Shown: one piece after another, positions 27,198 through 35,000 of the stretch
Position numbering within the stretch: position 1 is the first letter of the stretch
Layout: each line of letters opens with the position of its first letter
NCBI RefSeq assembly: GCF_964340395.1
Contig: NC_135558.1
Location: 527,501-562,500 of the forward strand
DNA: 35,000 bases
From: Glandiceps talaboti
Taxonomy: Eukaryota; Hemichordata; Enteropneusta; Spengelidae
Direction: 5' to 3'
Program-made: the position numbers and the translations under genes
The notes under the pieces: model-generated
Database searches by the model: none
Told to the model about the DNA's origin: nothing
What the model saw: the letters and a program-made list of their open reading frames with translations, nothing else

Positions 27198-27440
27198 ACA
27201 AACCTTTCCAGGAAATGGCACCCTCTAGTGGTACTGCTTTGTATTAGCATTGAACAATGAATGCCTATGTGATAGCATTCATTTGAACCAAACCTTTCCA
27301 GGAAATGGCACCCTCTAGTGGTACTGCTTTGTATTAGCATTGAACTATGAATGCCTATGTGTTAGCATTCAATTGAACCAAACCTTTCCAGGAAATGGTG
27401 CCCTCTAGTGGTACTGCTTTGTATTTGCATTGAGCTATGA
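27167..27440 (+). repeat. 90-bp tandem triplication carrying CTCF-like cores
   Basis: Three units with a 90-bp period (AACCTTTCCAGGAAATGG at 27201, 27291, 27381) and a partial fourth start inside the last codons of the alternative snapin exon and run into its 3' UTR. Each full unit has GGYRCCCTCTAGTGG (27217-27231, 27307-27321, 27397-27411), whose complement CCACTAGAGGGYRCC fits the CTCF core. The last-codon peptide (TMNAY...stop) recurs in units two and three in the same relative frame, each ending in TGA. Confidence 0.9.
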
Positions 27441-27623
27441 ATGCCTACATGTCACCAACTAAAATAACTTAATACATTTGCAAGAATATGTATTGCTTAG
27501 ATAAATACACTCATTAGCTGCAGTGTTTTTGCTAAGAATCTAGAACCTCAATAACAAGGAAGGCACTGTAAAATTTGCAAAGATTTCCATACATTTCACA
27601 TGATTTTGGTGGGGAACCTGGTA

Positions 27624-27629
27624 AATAAA
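27624..27629 (+). promoter_or_regulatory. Possible polyadenylation signal for the long snapin form
   Basis: AATAAA 427 bases past the stop of the alternative exon; another AATAAA follows at 27775-27780. Confidence 0.4.
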
Positions 27630-28070
27630 ACATTTGGAACATGGATCAGTTTTTACTTACTTACTGCTCTTAACTTAAACTGTGACTGTGCATGAAATGT
27701 TAGTTTTGTGATGGCCTTAAACTATGACAATACTAACCTGTTAACATACTGTGTACCTATCAAAGAAATGGCAGAATAAACAGTAATTAGAATGTGAACA
27801 TTGGAAGATGTGCAACTGTCAATCAAATTCCAAGTATCATAGATTGAGTATTTTAAGATGAACCAAAAAAGGCTGATAAATTCATAATTTTATGATCTGA
27901 AAGGAATATGCATGGTGTATTGTGTAAGCAGTGTTCCCTTTTGTTGTCATTGTATATTGCTTATGTTGATTTTTTGTCTATAAAGGGACAACTCAGAGAC
28001 CTTCAGACTGAGATGACTTTATGGAGATGATGGAATTGAATTGAAATTTATAAAAGAGATTTAGGATTAT

Positions 28071-28225
28071 AGTAGCCCAGAGTCTTGGCTATCAGAAACA
28101 GCTGACTGGCATTTCAGATAGTCAACAAGTCCGTGGGTTAGTAGCCCATAGTCTTGGCTATCAGACACGGCCAACTGGCATTTCAGAACGTCTTTCAATC
28201 CAGATAGTCAACAAGTCTCTGGGTT
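28071..28225 (+). repeat. Tandem duplication, about 69 and 86 bp
   Basis: AGTAGCCCAGAGTCTTGGCT at 28071 and AGTAGCCCATAGTCTTGGCT at 28140 open two similar copies. The second contains an extra 17 bases (AACGTCTTTCAATCCAG) before the shared ATAGTCAACAAGTC end. Confidence 0.85.
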
Positions 28226-28311
28226 ATGATTATAGGGGATTATTCTATTGTTACATGAATAGCTCTAACTGTCAAGTACTTGTAACACCTAAAAATTATC
28301 CCATCTGAACT

Positions 28312-28632
28312 TCCTCTTTAAAGGGGAACACTACTCCAGGGAATAAGTATTTTCATAAACTTTAGGTTCTGGAGTTATATCATGATTTCATATCACATAA
28401 ATTTCATGTGATTACCAACAAACAACAAATTGAAACTGTTTCTTCATTTTTTCTAGCAATTCAGTTCTGCTTCATACGAGTCATGCATATGTATAATATG
28501 AACAATGAATATTCATGACTCCTAATTGCTTGTTTCCTTCAGGTAAATAAATATTGATTGTTCATCTAATGCATACATATGGCAACACCTTTATTCCCTG
28601 GAATGGCATTCTCCATTAACCTTAAAAAGGTT
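28312..28632. mobile_element. Hairpin MITE-like element
   Basis: The left end CTCTTTAAAGGGGAACACTA and the following CTCCAGGGAATAA pair with the right end (TTATTCCCTGGAATGG ... AACCTTAAAAAGG). A central GAGTCATG...CATGACTC stem (about 28467-28527) continues the inverted symmetry. It has no coding content and is about 320 bp. A target duplication is not clear. Confidence 0.55.
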
Positions 28633-29475
28633 TAATATACACGAATGATGTATATAATCTAGATATTAAATTATGTGTGTAAGAAGTGATCATGACAAAT
28701 ACATGTTTTAGTTACATGTGGCAGTTAGACACATTTAATTGGACTCTTTCATTTTCTGCTGTGAACGATATTATTTCAGCATTATGGTTATATAGAAGGC
28801 ATACTCTAGAAAGATTATGAAAATTAGACAAATTGTCTTATATAATAGTGTATATGCAGCAAATGTTACCCCAGAATGTGTCAATTTATTTAGTACATAC
28901 GTGTATATAAAATATCTGTGATTAAAGGGTATGGATACCTTGTGATTTCACGGTGTTTAATAAAAACATGATGAATGTTAAATTAAATTGAATACATTGG
29001 TTTCATTCACTTAGTCGGTATGAAGTAAATAGGCAATGTAGACACCAGATTTGCTATTTCAGTATTTGTTTGGTCAAAGTCAACAAACCTCAGATTATTG
29101 AATATTCCAGTTGTCTGAATTGATTTACATGTTCAGTGTATGGGGGCATTGTTCCAAATTCCACACATTTCATTTTGATGCACATGCATGTGTTTGAACT
29201 AAAGCTTCATTTGGAGGCCAGTAGTGTGAAAACAATATAGTTTTACGGCTCCTCCAGATCTAAAACAAACGCTCTGTGACATCGTTACCTAGAGGACTGT
29301 GAATTGTGGCTTTGAAATCGGTGTGACAACGGACGGGTGATTCTAGTGTATGGTGGGAAACCTGCAGTAAGACATTGGATCTAAACGGACTTGTAGAACT
29401 ATAAACACGTGACTTTCTAGATATAAGGCGTTGCAGAGAACATTAGGTATTGTATAAGACCGCAACAACTACAGG
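28633..29475. other. No gene seen
   Basis: AT-rich spacer downstream of snapin without convincing exons on either strand. Confidence 0.5.
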
Positions 29476-29704
29476 CAGGATAGAGGCAACTTTTGATGTC
29501 TGCTTCCAAAGACGGGGAGTGATGAAGTAAATATTCAGGATAGAGGCAACTTTTGCTGTCTGCTTCCAAAGACGGGGAGTGATGAAGTAAATATTCAGGA
29601 TAGAGGCAACTTTTGCTGTCTGCTTCCAAAGACGGGGAGTGATGAAGTAAATATTCAGAATAGAGACAACTTTTGTTGTCTGCTTCCAAAGACAGAAGTG
29701 GTGT
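29476..29704. repeat. 60-bp minisatellite, four units
   Basis: The unit starts CAGGATAGAGGCAACTTTTG at 29476, 29536, 29596 and 29656; the last unit is shortened. Because 60 is a multiple of three, the minus strand shows a 102-residue open frame with a 20-residue period. Base differences among units change amino acids, which does not support coding. Confidence 0.9.
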
Positions 29705-31030
29705 AAGATCCCATGGTAAGTACATGATCAGTTCTGGTAGTGACTGTCCCGAAAACAGTATGGCATCTTGTCAAGTTATGGGTGTAACAATAGAATTGAC
29801 AGTGTCAGGAAATTCTTTTTGAGATTCCAAAAGTTGAAAAACTCAGATTTGGTAGAGAGATGACCTTGCAATATTGTGTCTAGTGTTGTTTCCAATTTTG
29901 AGCTTAACAAAGAATAGAGTAGTATGCATACTTTCTGTATCTGTACAGTGTAATAATTATCTCGCATGACAAAAAAGGAAGATTGAAATTATGGATTATT
30001 CAATAATGCATGATTTATGTAAGTCCAGGTATATGTAACTCCAATAGCTTTGTCAGATAGTTCATTCCACTAGTCAACCTGCACAATTTGTATTGTTTAT
30101 GTTATTAATGTCTGGAGATATTTTTGCTGAAAAGGTGATGGGTAGACCCTCATGATGATTTCTGCAACGAAAGGTATAGTACTCGGATAATATGGGCCGC
30201 ACGTCTGCTCCAATAGCTGCGTACAATCTTTAGTCGTTCAGGCAAACAGCAAATGACGTATCCATTGAACTACATAGCAATTATTGTGTAATGTAATGCT
30301 GTGAATATTCAAGTAAATGTATGTATGTATGTATGTATGTATGTATGTATGTATGTATGTATGTAGAGCTAATGTCAGGGTGATACAAAAACAAAGTGAC
30401 TATAGTTGAGTTTCAATTAGATGGCATAATGTTTTATTACGTCTCACAGAGGGGTGGTTTTTTTTACTAATTGCATAAATTAATATATAAGCATATAAAA
30501 TGATACATTTTATCTCGCACGCAACACAAATCAACATCACTGTCGGATGAAACAAGGAAGAGATAAACACAACTGTTTACTAGTATTTATGCTTACAGTG
30601 AGATAAAATCAGTGTTACAGTATATCGTTTCATGTGCGTGCGCGCTATCAATGCTGGTACTTTATTTGTGTATTCGTAGCAGAAAACGTGTTATATGTGT
30701 AAAAAAAAATTTTAAAAATTAAAAATTAAAACGTAATGAATGCTGGTGTGAAACCTAGCCAGTGATTAGGAAGACATATACATGTATGTACTAAATCCAG
30801 GTTTGTTTTACGTTTGCGACCAGAATCTTTACTAGAGTAGTTTCCCAGTCTCTTTCCGCAAAAAGGAGTGGTGTTTTTACGACAATGAATTACGACCTTG
30901 GTTTTCGATGTCACCAAATTCTATTACTAATAGCTGAATACGTATGCGCTATGTTATGTTATGTTACTTGTTTACCAGTAAACCAGTAAGAATTCAATAT
31001 AAACACTTACACACTCTGGTCATTGTTTTA
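29705..31030. other. No gene seen; spacer before the lectin gene
   Basis: Contains a tetranucleotide microsatellite (30317-30365) and AT-rich sequence. A 63-residue frame on the minus strand at 30726-30917 (Lys/Arg-rich) has no recognisable family or clear splice context. Confidence 0.45.
30317..30365 (+). repeat. (ATGT)12 microsatellite
   Basis: About twelve uninterrupted ATGT units. Confidence 0.97.
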
Positions 31031-31039
31031 ATGCAGTTG

Positions 31040-31045
31040 TTTATT
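31040..31045 (-). promoter_or_regulatory. Possible lectin polyadenylation signal
   Basis: TTTATT on the plus strand reads AATAAA on the gene strand, about 200 bases past the lectin stop codon. Confidence 0.4.
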
Positions 31046-31244
31046 TCATGGCAAAGAATGTGACTACAGACTACAAGCCTGCAATATAAATTAAAGGTTG
31101 TCGTTTGTTCGATAGTATTTCCTCCACACGGGTCGGCTGGGATGAGAACCCCATTTTATGAGACTCGAGGAACATGTACTTTATTGTGGCAACGGCATCA
31201 CGAAGGTTTGAAGCAGTGTTAATGGGTACCAAATATGACGTCAC

Positions 31245-32710
31245 TTAACAGTCGGGAATTTGTGAAACATCAATACCGTATTCGGCATAATTGCAGTGCG
31301 GAACTGTAAAAAAAAAAAGAAACAAGGAAACTATTGGTAGAAAATGCTGCAACAGGTTTTAGTTTTACAATTATTCTAACCAATCAAAATGAGCGTTTGA
31401 ACTTTTTCTCACTTTCATATTGGAATCTACATGATTATACGCATGGTGAGGAAGTAGACATAACCGTGTTATTCTGGGTCTAGGATCATTTCCGATATCT
31501 GTGACCTATTTCTCTAATAATGCAAGTCAGTAACACGCCCCCAAATTACTTCTTCATTCTTTTAAAATCGCCCTATATTGTTACGGTAGAAACTGCGTAC
31601 AGGTGCAGCCAGTGATTAGTCATATTACGAAAAAATACCGTATTTTAGCATGTGTGTGTATGGGGGGGGGGGGGGGGGGGTAGTCTGTTGATGTCTTTAG
31701 TGGAAGATGAACGACTCTGACCTCGACGTCGTGGATGGAAGATCAATTTTCATTCAGTCCAAATAGTATTGTCAACTTTCACCCACTCATATTATTTATA
31801 ACCACCTCTGGGACAAGAGTGTGACAACTTTCACCCACTCATATTACTTATAACCACCTCTGGGACAAGAGTGTGACATCTTTCTGTGCCGTTGGAATGT
31901 AGAATGTCGAGAGAGGATGTATTATCAAAACAAACGTTAACGTGGAGGGGAGTACGTAGAGGAGCGTCAGACAAAACGAATGCATGTGTTAGCACAAAGT
32001 AGGAGGGGAAGGTACCAACAGTTTCCACTCTCCCCGGCCCGGCAAACATGAATACATAGTCTCAAAGTTACACAAAATACACAAGTTATGGTACGGAGCC
32101 GTTACTCAGAGTTTCACGCTTGAATGCGATCTTCAGACGACTTCTGCACATAATCAACATTTCCTGTCATCTCACGACAGCAAAATATTCTTTAGCCTCC
32201 CACTGGCAAAGTGTGAACGAACTACTTTTTTGCGTGTACGTGTTCATAGGCTGCACCTGCAACTACTCACAAGAATAGTCATCGACCAAAAATAAAACTT
32301 TCCATTTTAACCATTATCATGACGATTACGTCATATTGATATTCTGTAACGTTAAGCAATTTTGTTCCCAAACTATATGTCAATAAAACTCTTGAAGTTC
32401 AGAGGCTAAACTTACCGCGTTCCTCACAGACAGCGCCTTTTGGACGAAAGTTGCAATATTCATCATCCCATTTCCCATCGTTGTCATCTCTGAACCTATT
32501 TCGAAAAGAAATTTCGTCATTGGTTTTGTGAATTGATGATCAATAATAACATGATGTTAAAATGCGTGATTAAGATCCAGTTCTGACATTAGCATTACTC
32601 CCGTTACCATTAGTGAAACCATTAAGATTAAATTCATTTGCTCAGGACCAACGTTTGTATAGCTCAGCCAGAAACTACTTTACTCATTTAGATGTTAATC
32701 CTAATCTGAG

Positions 32711-32779
<69 letters not shown>

Positions 32780-33770
32780 GTGAGTTGTGTTGAGACAATC
32801 CAGTTTTTGATTAACACACTATATACACCTGATTTTGTTTAATTCTCCGGTGTTTTCTTTCAAACACATGCATTTAAAAAAACCTCACTGTCTTATTTCC
32901 TCCAGTTATCACAGTCTTCACCTTTGCACCAATCAATGCATAAACGAGTCAGTGGCTGATGAGTGAGTGATTAAAGTACTTACGATCGTAACGTTTGAGG
33001 TTGGGGGTTGGCATCCTAGTGTACGAGTTTTCCGTACTGTAAACTATGAAGCTGTCAACTTTACAACATGAACACAGCACTATCAGGTTTCCCTCTGACA
33101 TCTTAGTTTCCTTCTGCATGTACTTAATATGCTGAATCCATGAGGGACGGACCTCACTGGTCTTTTGGGGAAACAATCACTAATGAAAGAGTATGAATAT
33201 CAGTAATTAATATACTCACCATAATTGACCACAGTCTTGTCCAAATGGATGTTGCTTGGTGTTATTGTTTGGTTCATCAGGTGCCCAATTTTTGTAGCTT
33301 TGGGGACAAAGACCTTGGCGAAGTGGTCTTTCTAACCAAACAAAGTCACCTTCTTTGACTCTGTCATCCAAACCAATCCAGAAGCCTTTCTCGGGAATGC
33401 AATCTTTGTCGTTTAAGTTATTGTCCTTGATAAACTTGACGATTGCGTCTTGTTCCTGGGCACTCTCAATCCTTACCAGGTTGTCGAAATGTGTCGAACA
33501 AAATTGTCTTGCCAAAATGTGGTAAGGTGTGTTACTTGAGCTCTGACTACAGAAAAAGTGGTAGATCCTGCAGTCGCAGTCCGGATCGAGTGCTAACTTG
33601 CACGACCCTGGTTAAATAAGTTGAAAATAGTGTTACAGAAGAAGTATTCGCAATTTTAATAAATGCCATATTTTGTCACATTATGCTCAATCTTATATAG
33701 ACTGGAAGACATATTTATCATTTATTAATGTTGTTTGAGACAGATGCGTGTATGCGTGCGTAGTACACAC

Positions 33771-33806
<36 letters not shown>

Positions 33807-34704
33807 TTTTTACCAGGAATAAACAACTCAATTAAATATACAGTCAAATACAAGACGGTTTGCCATCACTTGTTGTTGACAGAAATTGGACATACAATAT
33901 ACAAAGAAAGAAACGAGTGAAATATTCTTTTAGCATAGAAAAGTTTACATACATACCTTGATATGGCTTTGGGATTAAACAGAAAGAAGAAAATTGTGAT
34001 GAATGGTGAAAACCTCCATGAAGTATATTGAAAATATGATACACATGTATTATACATGAATAAAATACATCACTAGTATAATACTAAAACGGTAATAAAG
34101 GCGAGGCTTGTTTTATCTTAGATACGATAGGGGTTCAGAAACGTTATTTCGTCAATCCTGCATCATATGACCTCTGACAACAGAGATATAAAAATGGAAA
34201 ATTTGAATAACACACTTGCTATACACTTGGCAGATGGGTAAACAAAGTTAGGATCTTCACAAGTCAACTGTTATAACGATTGAAATTGTAATTTATTCGT
34301 CTCCTAAGCGTAATATTAGACCCTAAATGCAGCTATGACATCAATCTCACCTATACGTTCCCCTCCCTCACATGTAACATTGCCCACAGGTATTGCCGAC
34401 TATTGTTTATGTATACTATAAGGAACTTGTATTTCTGTTTCATTCGAATACCTTATTTTTACAGCAAGTTTAGTTCAAAGTAAATTAGTAGTGTCAGTTA
34501 GAATTTCAACTCAACATAGGTTAGCTATAGCTCAGGAAATGGGTACCTTGAAACAGACATATTTAAGCGAGCGTGCAGAGAACTCGTAGAGTGTAATACG
34601 AAGTGAGAGGTTAATTTTCTTGATATAGGTCTTCTTACCCCATCAAAGGCATCCCCACACAAGAACGACACAGTGAACAAAAACACTATTATCTTCATAT
34701 CCAT
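31245..34704 (-). CDS. Secreted single-domain C-type lectin, 5 exons including a 10-nt microexon
   Basis: Exons (gene order): 34639-34704, 33957-33966, 33220-33607, 32416-32495, 31245-31303; joined they give 603 nt and 200 residues, all junctions GT/AG and in phase. Residues 1-19 are a signal peptide (KIIVFLFTVSFLCGDA). The C-type lectin domain starts near Cys28 and shows WIGL (102-105), an EPN sugar-specificity tripeptide (137-139), and DDNDGKWDDEYC (158-169) ending at Cys178. EPN usually goes with calcium-dependent mannose-type binding; the second calcium motif is WDD rather than WND. A tail follows, VPHCNYAEYGIDVSQIPDC, adding two cysteines. NNT at residue 140 is a possible N-glycosylation site. 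Twelve cysteines past the signal peptide suggest a long-form fold with extra bonds. Likely roles, by family, are extracellular glycan or microbe recognition. The start is the ATG that gives the signal peptide. The least certain part is the microexon. Confidence 0.88.
31662..31680 (+). repeat. Poly-G run of 19
   Basis: Uninterrupted G tract in lectin intron 4; C-rich on the transcript strand. Its length in the assembly may be unreliable. Confidence 0.9.
31773..31876. repeat. 52-bp tandem duplication in lectin intron 4
   Basis: Two copies starting CAACTTTCACCCACTCATAT at 31773 and 31825, differing at one base (ATTATTTA/ATTACTTA). Confidence 0.95.
32711..32780 (+). repeat. (GACA)n microsatellite in lectin intron 3
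   Basis: About seventeen ACAG/GACA units with one early irregularity (AGACAAACAG). Confidence 0.95.
33771..33805 (+). repeat. (GACA)n microsatellite in lectin intron 2
   Basis: About eight to nine ACAG units, the same motif as in lectin intron 3. Confidence 0.95.
33957..33966 (-). CDS. Predicted 10-nt microexon of the lectin gene
   Basis: On the gene strand CCATATCAAG lies between a pyrimidine-rich stretch ending in CCCAAAG and a very strong donor GTATGTATG. Exon 1 ends in phase 0 and the next exon begins in phase 1, so a direct join would hit a stop. Ten bases restore the frame, reading Pro-Tyr-Gln and one base of Gly. The acceptor AAAG is weaker than CAG; other acceptors tried upstream run into an in-frame TAA. 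Confidence 0.6.
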
Positions 34705-35000
34705 GGTAATTATAGTATAGTATTGTAAACTTCTGCAATGGACAAAAAGATTACGAGTAACATAGGAAAATACCGACTGCATACATGTAGCATCGATTAT
34801 TCCTCTGAATTAAATTACAAAGTGTATATAGTGTTTATGTTTTAATTTGTTTATTGTGAAATAGTCATGTATATTGCCGATGTCACAGGAGCCTCCCCCC
34901 TCCCCAACCCTATTGAAACAGGAATGGTAAAAATTACTCTGAGCATGCTAGTCTATAGTATATGACTCTGTATGAACGCAGTGCTAGCTTTTAAAAAAAT
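34705..35000. other. Upstream flank of the lectin gene
   Basis: Promoter-proximal sequence of the minus-strand lectin gene; no clear TATA box or further exon is evident. Confidence 0.4.

Noticed and set aside
27089-27340. 83-residue minus-strand frame
   Set aside because: Antisense shadow of the alternative snapin exon and the 90-bp triplication.
29417-29725. 102-residue minus-strand frame with a 20-residue repeat
   Set aside because: Explained by a 60-bp tandem repeat; differences among units change residues rather than being silent.
30726-30917. Lys/Arg-rich 63-residue minus-strand frame
   Set aside because: Some codon-like texture but no family recognised, no matching exon partner and no clear acceptor or donor; left unannotated.
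31831-32049. 72-residue minus-strand frame
   Set aside because: Falls in lectin intron 4, overlaps the 52-bp duplication and is not needed for the lectin frame.
33608-34638. Larger exon in place of the lectin microexon, starting after GGAG near 34018
   Set aside because: In the required phase it meets a TAA within about twelve codons, and its acceptor lacks a pyrimidine tract.

Overview
The window is AT-rich, intron-rich nuclear DNA from an animal. Splice sites are canonical GT/AG, introns run to several kb, and micro- and minisatellites and terminal-inverted-repeat DNA elements are abundant. The three well-supported genes are metazoan. Ordinary vertebrate repeats are absent, and the compact genes and single-domain secreted C-type lectin suggest a marine invertebrate, possibly a deuterostome such as a hemichordate or lancelet; I cannot fix the species from the sequence. 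No bacterial operons, CRISPR array, rRNA or tRNA were seen.

Layout. (1) 159-2400, plus strand: the end, or an inner part, of a small Cys/His-containing protein gene I do not recognise, with two exons. Its intron holds degenerate repeats carrying RFX X-box-like motifs. (2) 2401-9470: no convincing gene, one degenerate minisatellite, one inverted-repeat element (8081-8469). (3) 9532-13541, minus strand: a complete delta-aminolevulinate dehydratase (ALAD) gene in seven coding exons, 331 residues, with zinc-site cysteines and both active-site lysines present. (4) 13542-13754: a 213-bp head-to-head interval that is probably a bidirectional promoter. (5) 13755-22813, plus strand: a complete snapin (BLOC-1/BORC subunit) gene in four exons, 134 residues, with a 2.5-kb foldback DNA transposon in intron 1.

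The most unusual part is 18067-27440. Snapin intron 3 contains a 41-bp x ~23 array starting at the exon-3 splice donor and a 34-bp x ~41 array in which almost every unit carries a splice-acceptor-like TTCTTTCCAG|G. A 47-bp x ~36 array follows the normal last exon. Beyond it, at 27054-27197, lies a second exon with a good acceptor, the same splice phase, and a peptide resembling that of exon 4, but with a longer C-terminus. I read this as an alternative, duplicated last exon of snapin, giving a 151-residue isoform. A 90-bp triplication carrying CTCF-like cores starts inside its last codons.

(6) 27800-31030: no gene, one hairpin MITE, a 60-bp repeat and short duplications. (7) 31245-34704, minus strand: a secreted C-type lectin of 200 residues assembled from five exons. 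One is a predicted 10-nt microexon whose length is exactly what restores the frame. The three recognised genes serve unrelated roles (haem synthesis, lysosome/synaptic-vesicle trafficking, extracellular glycan recognition); only ALAD and snapin appear linked, through a shared promoter.
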